Shown in pieces: positions 1-9,936 of a stretch of DNA of 64,000 nucleotides (its first letter is position 1; every line of letters starts with the position of its first letter). The notes below the pieces were generated by a model. The model made no database searches. It saw only the letters and a program-made list of their open reading frames with translations, and was not told the DNA's origin. Both the position numbers and the translations under genes were made by a program. Source of the DNA: Microbacterium sp. USTB-Y (lineage in GTDB: Bacteria > Actinomycetota > Actinomycetes > Actinomycetales > Microbacteriaceae); the NCBI RefSeq assembly GCF_023703415.1, contig NZ_JAGMTU010000006.1, positions 62,001-126,000 of the forward strand. The letters run 5' to 3'.

Positions 1-1
1 C

Positions 2-652
2 CTCATGGGGGCAGGGCGCACCGAGTTCGCGATGAGCATCTTCGGCCGCTCCTACGGGCAGTTCCTCTCCGGCACGATCGTCAAGGACGGCCAGGAGATC
101 GCGCTGCCCGACGTGCGCAGCGCGATCCGGCACGGTCTCGCCTACGTGAGCGAGGACCGCAAGGTGCTCGGCCTCAACCTGCTGGACACCATCAAGCGCT
201 CGATCGTCTCGGCGAAGCTCTCCAAGATCTCCCGCAACGGCGTCGTCAACGACATCGAGGAGGCGCAGGTGGCCGAGCGGTACCGGAAGTCCCTGCGCAT
301 CAAGACGCCGACGGTCGACCAGGGCGTGGGCACGCTCTCGGGCGGGAACCAGCAGAAGGTCGTGCTGGCCAAGTGGATGTTCACGGATCCGGATCTGCTG
401 ATCCTGGACGAGCCGACCCGCGGCATCGACGTCGGCGCCAAGTACGAGATCTACGGCATCATCAACGAGCTCGCGGCGCAGGGCAAGGGCGTCATCGTGA
501 TCTCCAGCGAGCTGCCCGAGCTGCTCGGCATGTCCGACCGCATCTACACCGTGTTCGAGGGACGCGTCACCGACTGCCTCCCCGCATCCGAAGCAACCCC
601 GGAGGCGCTCATGCGCAGCATGACCTCCCTTACTCAGAAGGCGTCCGCATGA
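2..652 (+). CDS. mmsA: Monosaccharide ABC importer, ATP-binding subunit (5'-truncated by window edge)
   Basis: Only the last 216 residues are present; the frame is open to the left edge. Seen: the ABC signature LSGGNQQK near visible residue 110, then a Walker B segment [12 protein letters not shown] about 20 residues on, which is the second nucleotide-binding domain of the duplicated ATPases of ribose/xylose-type importers. It would energise sugar uptake at the inner face of the membrane. Its stop overlaps the permease start (ATGA), so the two are translationally coupled. The sugar cannot be read from sequence; the multiple-monosaccharide assignment rests on the ChvE-like binding protein downstream. 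Confidence 0.9.
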   Translation, partial: LMGAGRTEFAMSIFGRSYGQFLSGTIVKDGQEIALPDVRSAIRHGLAYVSEDRKVLGLNLLDTIKRSIVSAKLSKISRNGVVNDIEEAQVAERYRKSLRIKTPTVDQGVGTLSGGNQQKVVLAKWMFTDPDLLILDEPTRGIDVGAKYEIYGIINELAAQGKGVIVISSELPELLGMSDRIYTVFEGRVTDCLPASEATPEALMRSMTSLTQKASA

Positions 653-1971
653 GCACCACGACCACGCCCGCACCGCAGGTACCCGCGCCCGAGCCGGGCT
701 TCCGCTTCCGCGATCTCGGCAAGATGATGGGCGGCGGCCAGTCCACCGGACGTCAGTTCGGCATCCTCGGATCACTGATCGTCATCATCCTGATCTTCCA
801 GGTCTGGACCGGAGGTCTGACGCTGTCGTCGGGCAACCTGATCAACGTCGTCAGCCAGTACTCCTACATCCTGATCCTGGCCATCGGCATGGTGATGGTC
901 ATCATCATGGGCCACATCGATCTCTCGGTCGGCTCGGTGGCCGCGTTCGTCGGCATCGTCGTGGCCCAGTCCATGGCGAACTGGCACTTCCCGTGGTGGG
1001 CGGCGATCCTGCTCGGCCTCGCCCTCGGCGCGCTCGTCGGCGCCTGGCAGGGCTTCTGGGTCGCGTTCGTGCGGGTGCCCGCGTTCATCGTCACCCTCGC
1101 CGGCATGCTGTTCTTCCGAGGCGCCAACCAGGCGGTCGGGCAGTCGACGTCGGTGGCGGTTCCGGCCGACTTCCAGTTCATCGGCGCGGGCTACCTTCCC
1201 GAGCTCGCCGTGCCGCTCAACTTCAACGTGCTGACGATGCTGCTCGCGGTCCTGGCCGCGGCATGGGTCGTGTTCTTCGAGTTCCGCATGCGCGCCTCGC
1301 AGCGCAAGGCCGGCACCGAGAGCGCCCCGCTCTGGGTGAGCGTGGTGAAGATCGTGGTCCTCGCCGCGATCATCCTCGCGGCCGGCTGGCTGTTCGCCAA
1401 CGGACGGCCGGGCACGAGCTTCCCGATCTCGGGGCTCATCCTGCTGGTGCTCGTCATCGTCTACACCTTCGTCACCAACAACACCGTCTTCGGCCGCCAC
1501 ATCTACGCGGTCGGCGGCAACCGCCAGGCGGCTCGCCTCAGCGGCGTGAAGGACCGGTGGACCGACTTCTTCGTCATGATGAACATGTCGGTGCTCGCCT
1601 CGGTCGCGGCGATGATCTACGTCGCCCGCGCCACGGCCTCCGGTCCTCAGGACGGCAACGGCTGGGAGCTCGACGCGATCGCGGCCGTGTTCATCGGCGG
1701 CGCGGCCGTCTCCGGCGGCATCGGCACCGTGATCGGCTCGATCATCGGTGGCCTGGTCATGGCCTTCCTCAACAACGGCATGGCGCTGCTCGGCGCGGGC
1801 GCCGACACGGTCGCGATGGTGAAGGGACTCGTGCTGCTCGGGGCCGTCGCCGTCGACGTCTGGAACAAGCAGCAGGGCCGGCCGTCCATCACCGGATTCA
1901 TCACCCGACGGTTCTCCCGCGCGGAGGAGCCGTTCCCCACCACCGCTGGCGGCACTGCGAGCGGAAAGTAA
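649..1971 (+). CDS. mmsB: Monosaccharide ABC importer permease
   Basis: A 440-residue polytopic membrane protein of the RbsC/XylH permease family. The start at 649 overlaps the ATPase stop by four bases. About ten hydrophobic segments are visible. The motif [13 protein letters not shown] (about residue 85) and the [12 protein letters not shown] loop are typical of this family. A charged insert around residues 215-225 ([12 protein letters not shown]) is as expected for the longer MmsB/GguB branch. Together with its neighbours it forms an ATPase-permease-binding protein operon. The family is certain, the substrate is inferred. Confidence 0.92.
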   Translation: MSTTTTPAPQVPAPEPGFRFRDLGKMMGGGQSTGRQFGILGSLIVIILIFQVWTGGLTLSSGNLINVVSQYSYILILAIGMVMVIIMGHIDLSVGSVAAFVGIVVAQSMANWHFPWWAAILLGLALGALVGAWQGFWVAFVRVPAFIVTLAGMLFFRGANQAVGQSTSVAVPADFQFIGAGYLPELAVPLNFNVLTMLLAVLAAAWVVFFEFRMRASQRKAGTESAPLWVSVVKIVVLAAIILAAGWLFANGRPGTSFPISGLILLVLVIVYTFVTNNTVFGRHIYAVGGNRQAARLSGVKDRWTDFFVMMNMSVLASVAAMIYVARATASGPQDGNGWELDAIAAVFIGGAAVSGGIGTVIGSIIGGLVMAFLNNGMALLGAGADTVAMVKGLVLLGAVAVDVWNKQQGRPSITGFITRRFSRAEEPFPTTAGGTASGK

Positions 1972-2047
1972 GAAGAGGTCCGGGCCGCTCGCGCGGCGCG
2001 ATCCTGCATTCACCTGAGATGCAACACCAAGAGAGAAAGAGATCCCA

Positions 2048-3163
2048 ATGAAGAAGATCCTCCTTTCGGCGACAGCGCTCGTCGTCGCGGGTGCCTTCGC
2101 CCTGACCGGCTGCTCGTCCGAGCGTGGCGGAACCCCCGCCGCGAGCGGCGACAGCACGGCCAAGGGCTTCGCAGCCGACGCGAAGATCGGTGTCGCCCTG
2201 CCGGACAAGACCAGTGAGAACTGGGTGCTGGCGGGGAAGCTGTTCACCGACGGGCTGACCAAGGCGGGCTTCAAGCCCGACGTGCAGTACGCGCCGGCCA
2301 GCAACACGGTCGCCGAGCAGCAGAACCAGATCCAGGCGATGGTCACCGGTGGTGCGAAGGTCATCATCATCGGCGCCAAGGACGGCAAGCAGCTGTCCAC
2401 CCAGGTCAAGGCGGCGCACGACGCCGGCGCGACCGTCATCGCCTACGACCGCCTGATCGAGAACACCGACGCGGTCGACTACTACGTCGCGTTCGACAAC
2501 TTCAAGGTCGGCCAGCTGCAGGGCCAGGCCCTGCTCGACGGTCTCGCCAAGCGCGCGGGCCACCCGGCGCCGTACAACATCGAGCTGTTCTCCGGATCCG
2601 CGGACGACGCGAACTCGGCGGTCTTCTTCAAGGGCGCCATGGACGTGCTCGAGCCGAAGATCAAGGACGGCACGCTCAAGGTGGTCTCCGGCCAGACCGA
2701 GATCACCCAGACGGCGACCGACGGCTGGAAGGCCGAGAACGCGCAGCGCCGCATGGACGCCCTGCTCACGGCGAACTACAGCTCCGCCACGATCGACGGC
2801 GTGCTGAGCCCGAACGACACCCTGGCCCGCGCCATCATCACCTCGGTGCAGCAGGCCGGCAAGCCGGTTCCGGTCGTCACCGGCCAGGACTCCGAGGTCG
2901 AGTCCGTCAAGTCGATCATGGAGGGCGTGCAGTACTCCACGATCAACAAGGACACCACGCTGCTCGTCGCCCAGGCGATCAAGATGACCGAGCAGCTGCA
3001 GAAGGGCGAGAAGGTCGACGTCAACGACACCAAGTCGTACAACAACGGCGTCAAGGTCGTCCCGTCCTACCTGCTCGCTCCGGTCATCGTGACCAAGGAG
3101 AACGCGGCGGAGGCGTACGCCAACGTCCCGAACCTCCTCGAGATCGTCAAGTCGTACAAGTAA
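2048..3163 (+). CDS. chvE: ChvE-type sugar-binding lipoprotein of the ABC importer
   Basis: A 371-residue periplasmic-binding-protein (type 1) fold with a lipoprotein signal: positive n-region MKK, hydrophobic core and lipobox LTGC at about residues 19-22, so it should be anchored outside the membrane. The mature part begins with an alanine/serine-rich tether and then KIGVALPDKTSENWV, typical of the xylose/ChvE group. An AGAGA-type Shine-Dalgarno precedes the ATG. It follows the permease by 76 bases and is closed by a strong hairpin. It delivers aldoses to the permease; which aldose is unknown. Confidence 0.92.
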   Translation: MKKILLSATALVVAGAFALTGCSSERGGTPAASGDSTAKGFAADAKIGVALPDKTSENWVLAGKLFTDGLTKAGFKPDVQYAPASNTVAEQQNQIQAMVTGGAKVIIIGAKDGKQLSTQVKAAHDAGATVIAYDRLIENTDAVDYYVAFDNFKVGQLQGQALLDGLAKRAGHPAPYNIELFSGSADDANSAVFFKGAMDVLEPKIKDGTLKVVSGQTEITQTATDGWKAENAQRRMDALLTANYSSATIDGVLSPNDTLARAIITSVQQAGKPVPVVTGQDSEVESVKSIMEGVQYSTINKDTTLLVAQAIKMTEQLQKGEKVDVNDTKSYNNGVKVVPSYLLAPVIVTKENAAEAYANVPNLLEIVKSYK

Positions 3164-3174
3164 CACCCGTATCG

Positions 3175-3210
3175 CGAAGGGCCGCGCGGACAGCACCGCG
3201 CGGCCCTTCG
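3175..3210. terminator. Hairpin after sugar importer operon
   Basis: Perfect 15-bp stem (3175-3189 with 3196-3210) and a 6-base loop, directly after the binding-protein stop and before the convergent PP-loop gene. No clear T-run follows; it may serve both directions. Confidence 0.75.
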
Positions 3211-3236
3211 TCGTACCCGGCCCGAGGGGCGGAGGA

Positions 3237-4454
3237 TCAGGCCGTTCCGCGGCGGTCGGCGCCGGGTCGCGCACGCAGGCGCCGTCGTGCGGCGGCGGCC
3301 GTGCTGCGTGCGGTGCGCACGGCGCGCAGCACGGCCGCGCGCGGGCGGGCGGAGACGCCCCAGCGCCAGTCGTGCGCGTCGCCGAATGCGACGAGCTCGA
3401 TGTCGTTCGGCTCCTCCGAGGCCAGGAGCGCGACCGAGTACTCGGCGCGCCTCGCCAGATACGGCTCGCGCCGGAAGACCGTCGGCAGGAACGGTTCGAG
3501 CCGGCCGGCGATGTCCAGCGTCAGCATGGTCCGCATGCACTTCCAGCAGCGCGAGCAGTTGGTCGCGCGTCCCGGATCCGCCTCCACGCAGACATCGAGA
3601 TACCTCGCGTACGGCGTGCCGGCGAGGGCGAGGGTCCGATCGATGCGGGAGAGGCCGGAGCTCGTCGACTCCAGCGTCAGCGCCGGGGTCGACAGCATCG
3701 GGAAGGTCATCGCGCCGGCGAGGCCGATGTCGCCGTGCGGAGGCGGCATCCGCACGTTCCGGTAGGCGCCCTCCGAGGCATGGTAGGAGCGCCCCATCCC
3801 GCCGCCGAGCAGATGCGCCGCGGCCGCGTTGCGGAAGGTCACGGTCTCCATGAAGCCCATCTGCGGATAGTGCGCGTCGAGATTGCTGTCGATGCGGAGG
3901 AAGGGCAGCCCGAGCTCCGCGGCCAGCGGTGCCAGCGCCCGCCAGCGCGCCTCCCAGAGCGCGTCGTTGCGGTCGCCGTGGGCGCCGACGTTGTTGTTGA
4001 GCAGGTGGGTGATGCGCATGCCGGCCGGGATGTCCGAGGCGAGCGCGTACTCCGCGAGCGTCGCGAAGCTGTCGACGCCGCCGGAGAAGCCGGTCACGAC
4101 GCCGGGTGCCGGCGCACCCGAGGCGACGGTGCCGTCGGCGGTCACGGGGATGCGACGGTACTCCGCGTGCACCGCGCGCACGAGCGCCTGCAGATCGTGG
4201 TTCAGCCGGTGCAGGAGCACGTCCGTGACGGATCCTCCGACGTGCAGCGCGCGCCCGTAGCGCATGGCGGGCAGCAGCAGGGCGACGGCCACGTGGTCCG
4301 CACGATCGCCGAGCAGGTCCGCGTGCTCCTCGGGCACCGAGAACCACAGCGGTGCGGCTCCCGCGACCTCGGCGATCGAGCGCACGTTCCCGCTCCCGTC
4401 GCGCGATCGCCGCCGCGGCGCGGCGACCAGCGCCGCGGCGGAGTCGAGGACCAT
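3237..4454 (-). CDS. Orphan PP-loop (adenine nucleotide alpha-hydrolase) protein of unknown function
   Basis: About 405 residues. Seen: the PP-loop motif SGGVDSFATL, which binds the phosphates of ATP in N-type ATP pyrophosphatases, and a late cysteine cluster NCSRCWKCMRTM that could hold a metal or form a thiol centre. Such enzymes adenylate a carbonyl or amide before nucleophilic attack (as in QueC, tRNA thiolation or asparagine synthase), but I do not recognise the subfamily or substrate. The start at 4454 is chosen because TATCCT lies exactly six bases upstream, matching the leaderless pattern in this window; the frame stays open upstream to 4586. It stands alone, divergent from eno. Confidence 0.75.
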   Translation of the reverse strand: MVLDSAAALVAAPRRRSRDGSGNVRSIAEVAGAAPLWFSVPEEHADLLGDRADHVAVALLLPAMRYGRALHVGGSVTDVLLHRLNHDLQALVRAVHAEYRRIPVTADGTVASGAPAPGVVTGFSGGVDSFATLAEYALASDIPAGMRITHLLNNNVGAHGDRNDALWEARWRALAPLAAELGLPFLRIDSNLDAHYPQMGFMETVTFRNAAAAHLLGGGMGRSYHASEGAYRNVRMPPPHGDIGLAGAMTFPMLSTPALTLESTSSGLSRIDRTLALAGTPYARYLDVCVEADPGRATNCSRCWKCMRTMLTLDIAGRLEPFLPTVFRREPYLARRAEYSVALLASEEPNDIELVAFGDAHDWRWGVSARPRAAVLRAVRTARSTAAAARRRLRARPGADRRGTA

Positions 4455-4467
4455 GTCGAAAGGATAG

Positions 4468-5892
<1,425 letters not shown>

Positions 5893-5945
5893 CCAGCACA
5901 TCTGCTGACACGCTCTGTCAACCGGCTGACGGTGGAGGAGGAGTC

Positions 5946-6455
5946 ATGACCGAACGGCGGACTCCTCCTTCGTCGTCTCCGAGAGCGACCGCCGCGCCGC
6001 GCCAGGCCGGCGCCCGCGCCGTGGACGTGCGGGGCTGGGTCGGCGGCATCCGGCTCAGCGGGTTCATGGTGATCATGCTCTCCCTCGTCGTGCTGGGAGC
6101 CTGGGTCCTGGTGCCGACGCTGGGCACCTACCTCGACCAGAGGCAGCGGATCGCGGCGCTCGAGCACTCCGTGACGGTCACTCAGAAGCAGATCGACGAT
6201 CTCAAGGCCGAGCGGGCGCGCTGGAACGACCCCGCGTACATCACCGCGCAGGCGCGTCAGCGGCTCTTCTACGTCAAGCCGGGAGAGGTCGTCTACCTCA
6301 TCGACAACGACATCGATCCCGCGGCTCGTCCGGTCGAGCAGGCGAGGGTCAGCGACACCGTGCAGGAGAAGTCCTCCGACTGGGCGGGCCAGCTGCTGCG
6401 CAGCGTGACCGAGGCCGGGCTCGCCAAGACCGCGACCGGCTCGACCGGCCGCTGA
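5946..6455 (+). CDS. Septum formation initiator DivIC/FtsB family
   Basis: A 169-residue bitopic membrane protein. It has a basic, Ser/Thr/Pro-rich cytoplasmic N-terminus, one membrane segment (about residues 38-58), a coiled-coil containing TYLDQRQRIAALEHSVTVTQKQIDDLKAER, and the conserved ARQRLFYVKPGEVVYLI patch seen in DivIC/FtsB. It is a divisome scaffold that pairs with FtsL. It follows eno by about 50 bases, with GGAGGAG ahead of the ATG; the eno-DivIC-DUF501 order is conserved in actinobacteria. Confidence 0.92.
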   Translation: MTERRTPPSSSPRATAAPRQAGARAVDVRGWVGGIRLSGFMVIMLSLVVLGAWVLVPTLGTYLDQRQRIAALEHSVTVTQKQIDDLKAERARWNDPAYITAQARQRLFYVKPGEVVYLIDNDIDPAARPVEQARVSDTVQEKSSDWAGQLLRSVTEAGLAKTATGSTGR

Positions 6456-6489
6456 GGACCCTCCCGGTTCGACCCCGTACCCTGGAGGG

Positions 6490-7011
6490 GTGACCACGCC
6501 GCCCTTCGCCCCGCCCACCGACGCCGAGATCGCGGTCGTCTCCGCACAGCTCGGCCGCGAGGCCCGCGGAGTCGTGGGCATCGCCGCCCGCTGCGTGTGC
6601 GGCAACCCGACGGTCGTGGCGACGCTGCCGCGGCTGCCCGACGGCTCGCCGTTCCCCACGTTCTACTACCTCACGCACCCCGTCGCGGCGGCCGCGATGT
6701 CGACCCTCGAGGCCGAGCACGCGATGCCGGAGCTCGCCCAGCTGCTCGACGACGAGGAGGTCGCCGCCGCCTACCTGCGCGCGCATCAGGCCTTCCTCGC
6801 GGACCGGTCGCAGTACGGCGACGTGCCCGAGATCGCCGGGGTGTCCGCGGGGGGCATGCCCACTCGCGTGAAGTGCCTGCACGCGCTGGCCGGCCACGCG
6901 CTCGCCGCGGGGGAGGGCGTCAACCCCATCGGGGACGAGGCTCTGCGCCGCGCCCGGTGGTCGCCGGAGCGCTGCGAGTGCGTCGAGCCGGGAGCCGCGC
7001 GGGGACGGTGA
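6490..7011 (+). CDS. DUF501 family protein
   Basis: A 173-residue conserved actinobacterial protein of unknown function. Seen: RCVCGNPTVVATLPRLPDG near the start, the TFYYLTHP segment, and conserved GGMPTRVKCLHALAGHAL and CECV motifs, giving several conserved cysteine and histidine residues. The GTG at 6490 is preceded both by GGAGGG and, six bases upstream, by TACCCT, so it may have its own leaderless start as well as read-through from DivIC. The usual partner downstream (Ppx/GppA phosphatase) is replaced here by a protease gene. Confidence 0.88.
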   Translation: MTTPPFAPPTDAEIAVVSAQLGREARGVVGIAARCVCGNPTVVATLPRLPDGSPFPTFYYLTHPVAAAAMSTLEAEHAMPELAQLLDDEEVAAAYLRAHQAFLADRSQYGDVPEIAGVSAGGMPTRVKCLHALAGHALAAGEGVNPIGDEALRRARWSPERCECVEPGAARGR

Positions 7012-7021
7012 GCCGAGCCCG

Positions 7022-8332
7022 ATGACCGCGCCCCGCATCACGCCCCGCGCCCGACGGCTCCGCACCGTCGTCGCGCTCCTCGTGCTCGCCGTCGCGACGC
7101 CGCTGGCGATGGCGGCGACGCCCACCCCGACTCCGACGGCGGATCCCGAGCGCGCGGCGGAGTACTGGCTCGAGGGTGCGCACATCGACGCCGCCTGGAA
7201 GACCACGCGCGGCGCGGGCGTGACGATCGCGATCATCGACACCGGCATCGCGAACGGGCCGAGCGCGTTCCAGGGCGCCGTCACCGACGGCACGGACGTG
7301 TCGGGCATCGGATCCGACGACGGTCGCACGCCGCTCGGGCCCCTGGACAGCGACCACGGCTCCCGGGTCGCCTCGCTCGCCGCCGGACGCCCGAACGCCG
7401 ACGGGACGGGCATGATCGGGGTGGCGCCGGAGGCCAAGCTGCTCTCGATCTCGCTGGGGTTCGGCACGACGGCCCCGGTGCCCTTCACGAAGCAGGTCGC
7501 GGACGCGATGCGGTGGGCGGTGGATCACGGCGCGAACGTGATCAACCTGTCCTTCACCACGAACACCCTGGAGTGGGACCGCAGCTGGGACGACGCGTTC
7601 CTCTACGCGTTCCAGCACGATGTCGTGGTCGTCGTCGCGGCCGGCAACCGTGGCAGCGGCACCGCCATGGTCGGGGCCCCCGCGACCATCCCGGGCGTGC
7701 TCGCGGTCGGAGGCGTCGACCAGCGCGGGGTCGCCAGCCGTGCGGCCTCGACGCAGGGCATCTCGATCGCGGTCTCGGCACCCAGCGAGTCGCTGCTCGG
7801 CGTCGACGCCGACGGCACCGTCGAGACCTGGAACGGGACCAGCGGCGCGGCCCCCATCGTCGCCGGCGTGGTGGCGCTGGTGCGCGCCGCGCATCCGGAC
7901 ATGGATGCGAACAACGTGATCAACCAGATCATCCAGACCGCCCGGCCCGCGCCGCAGGCGACGGCGCATCCGGATCCTCTGTACGGCTACGGACTGATCG
8001 ACGCCTCCGCCGCCGTGAGCTCGGCCGTGCCGCCCGTCGACGAGAACCCGCTCGGCGACCTGTCGGACTGGATCCGGTTGCACCGCCGCGCCGAGGCTCC
8101 GGCGCCCGCGCAGTCCACCTCGACACCGCTCGCCATCCCGCCTCTGCCGAAGGCCGATGCCCCGACGAAGGCGACCTCGCCGCTGATCCCCAGCCCGGAT
8201 TCGCTGCTGTACGGTACCCTCCCGCTCGCGGCGCTCACGGTGCCTGGTATCCTTATAGCGCTTGGCGTCACCGCTGCTGCCCGGCGCATCCGTTCGGCGC
8301 GCGCTTCCGCACGCCAAAATCCCGATGACTGA
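7022..8332 (+). CDS. Secreted, membrane-anchored S8 serine protease (mycosin-like)
   Basis: A 436-residue subtilisin-family protease. An N-terminal signal peptide (about residues 14-32) is followed by a Thr/Pro linker. The catalytic triad is visible: Asp73 in IIDTG, His112 in DHGSRVAS and Ser274 in GTSGAAP; the oxyanion region is VVAAGNRGSG. A C-terminal hydrophobic segment (about 400-420) followed by arginines would anchor it with the catalytic domain outside. This layout resembles type VII secretion mycosins, but no ESX genes are in the window. Start context is weak, 10 bases after DUF501. Confidence 0.9.
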   Translation: MTAPRITPRARRLRTVVALLVLAVATPLAMAATPTPTPTADPERAAEYWLEGAHIDAAWKTTRGAGVTIAIIDTGIANGPSAFQGAVTDGTDVSGIGSDDGRTPLGPLDSDHGSRVASLAAGRPNADGTGMIGVAPEAKLLSISLGFGTTAPVPFTKQVADAMRWAVDHGANVINLSFTTNTLEWDRSWDDAFLYAFQHDVVVVVAAGNRGSGTAMVGAPATIPGVLAVGGVDQRGVASRAASTQGISIAVSAPSESLLGVDADGTVETWNGTSGAAPIVAGVVALVRAAHPDMDANNVINQIIQTARPAPQATAHPDPLYGYGLIDASAAVSSAVPPVDENPLGDLSDWIRLHRRAEAPAPAQSTSTPLAIPPLPKADAPTKATSPLIPSPDSLLYGTLPLAALTVPGILIALGVTAAARRIRSARASARQNPDD

Positions 8333-8345
8333 GGAGTTAGCCTCC

Positions 8346-9818
8346 GTGACTGAGAGCACCGTGGCAAAGAGCGCTGCTGCGCCCAAGATCCTGATCGTGG
8401 GCGGTGGTTACGCCGGTTTCTACACCGCGTGGAAGCTCGAGAAGCACCTCCGCAAGGGTGAGGCCGAGGTCACGATGGTGGACCCGCTGCCCTACATGAC
8501 CTACCAGCCCTTCCTGCCCGAGGTCGCTGCCGGGTCGATCGAGGCGCGGCATGCCGTCGTCGCACACCGTCGCCACCTCAAGCGCACCCACGTGGTCACC
8601 GCGAAGGTCACCGGCATCAACCACGCCGACAAGGTCGCGACGATCACGCCGTCGGTGGGCGAGCCCTACGAGTTCGCATACGACCAGATCGTGGTCACGG
8701 CCGGCGCCGTCTCCCGCACGTTCCCGATCCCCGGCATCGCCGACAACGCGATCGGGCTCAAGACGATCGAAGAGGCCGTCGCCGTGCGCGACAAGCTGCT
8801 CTCGAACTTCGACAAGGCCGCCTCCATCCCTGCCGGGCCGGAGCGCGACCGGCTGCTCACGGTCGTCGTCGTGGGCGGCGGCTTCGCCGGCATCGAGGCG
8901 TTCGCCGAACTGCGCTCGTTCGCCTCGGCGCTCATCTCCAAGTACCCGCAGCTGTCGTTCGAGGACACGCACTTCCACCTCATCGAGGCGATGGGCCGCA
9001 TCATGCCCGAGGTCTCCCTGAAGACGAGCGAGTGGGTGCTCAAGGACCTCGCCAAGCGCGGTGCGAACGTGCACCTGGACACCCAGGTCAAGGGCGCCGT
9101 CGACGGCAACGTCGAGCTCTCCACCGGTGAGGTCATCCCGACCGACCTCATCGTCTGGACCGCGGGCGTCATGGCCAACCCCACCGTCGTGCGCGGCGGC
9201 GATCTGCCGGTCGAGGAGCGCGGACGCATCCAGACGCGTGCCGACCTGCGGGTCGGCACCCCCGACGCGTTCGTCGAGGGCGCGTGGGCCGCGGGCGACG
9301 TCTCGGCCGTCCCCGACCTGTCCGGCGGCGGCGTCGGCGGCATGTGCGTGCCCAACGCGCAGCACGCCGTCCGTCAGGCCAAGCTCCTCGCGAAGAACCT
9401 CGTCGCGGTGCTGCGCGGAGAGACGCCGAAGGACTACGTGCACAAGAACCTCGGCGCCGTCGCGGGCCTCGGTCTCTACAACGGCGTGTTCCAGTCCGGC
9501 AACCTCGCGCTGAAGGGCTTCATCGCCTGGCTCGCGCACCGCGGTTACCACGGCCTCGCGATGCCGTCCTGGGAGCGCAAGTGGCGCGTGCTGTGGGGCT
9601 GGTGGAACAACCTGTGGCTCGGCCGCGACATCGTCGGCCTCGAGGCCGTGCAGACGCCGCGCGCGGTGTTCGACGAGTTCGCCGCCCGCCCGCGCCCTGC
9701 GGTCGACGCCGCTCCGGCGCCCGCCGCGGTGGCCGCGCCCGCTCCGGCCGACAGCAAGCCGGTCGCCGCGCCGAAGGCGGCCGCGGCCAAGAAGCCGGCC
9801 GAGGCCGCAGCCAAGTAA
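8346..9818 (+). CDS. ndh: NAD(P)/FAD-dependent oxidoreductase, NDH-2 type
   Basis: A 490-residue two-dinucleotide-fold flavoprotein. The FAD motif ILIVGGGYAGFYTAWKLE is at the N-terminus, a second glycine motif VVVGGGFAGIEAFAEL lies mid-protein, and WAAGDVSAVPDL is the C-terminal FAD contact. This is the layout of single-subunit NADH:quinone dehydrogenases, which pass electrons to menaquinone without pumping protons. The tail after residue 440 is a low-complexity Ala/Pro/Lys extension. GTG 8346 is preferred over ATG 8325 because GAGGAG lies nine bases before it. Confidence 0.92.
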   Translation: MTESTVAKSAAAPKILIVGGGYAGFYTAWKLEKHLRKGEAEVTMVDPLPYMTYQPFLPEVAAGSIEARHAVVAHRRHLKRTHVVTAKVTGINHADKVATITPSVGEPYEFAYDQIVVTAGAVSRTFPIPGIADNAIGLKTIEEAVAVRDKLLSNFDKAASIPAGPERDRLLTVVVVGGGFAGIEAFAELRSFASALISKYPQLSFEDTHFHLIEAMGRIMPEVSLKTSEWVLKDLAKRGANVHLDTQVKGAVDGNVELSTGEVIPTDLIVWTAGVMANPTVVRGGDLPVEERGRIQTRADLRVGTPDAFVEGAWAAGDVSAVPDLSGGGVGGMCVPNAQHAVRQAKLLAKNLVAVLRGETPKDYVHKNLGAVAGLGLYNGVFQSGNLALKGFIAWLAHRGYHGLAMPSWERKWRVLWGWWNNLWLGRDIVGLEAVQTPRAVFDEFAARPRPAVDAAPAPAAVAAPAPADSKPVAAPKAAAAKKPAEAAAK

Positions 9819-9829
9819 GACCCCTCGGG

Positions 9830-9862
9830 AACGCCCCTGCTCCTCCACGGAGCGGGGGCGTT
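9830..9862 (+). terminator. Hairpin terminator after ndh
   Basis: A 14-bp stem (9830-9843 with 9849-9862, one G-T wobble) with a 5-base loop, followed by a short T-rich stretch, 12 bases after the ndh stop. Confidence 0.85.
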
Positions 9863-9936
9863 CTTCGTTCACCGCACCGATCGCCGGCGATGCTAGGGTG
9901 ACGCCCGAACATCGCGAACGCATTCGGGAGTGGCCC

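Noticed and set aside
7022..8332. Type VII (ESX) secretion locus implied by the mycosin-like protease
   Set aside because: No EccB, EccC, EccD or WXG100 genes are in the neighbourhood.
8325..8345. ATG 8325 as start of the NDH-2 type gene
   Set aside because: It lies inside the previous gene without a ribosome site; GAGGAG is correctly placed for GTG 8346.
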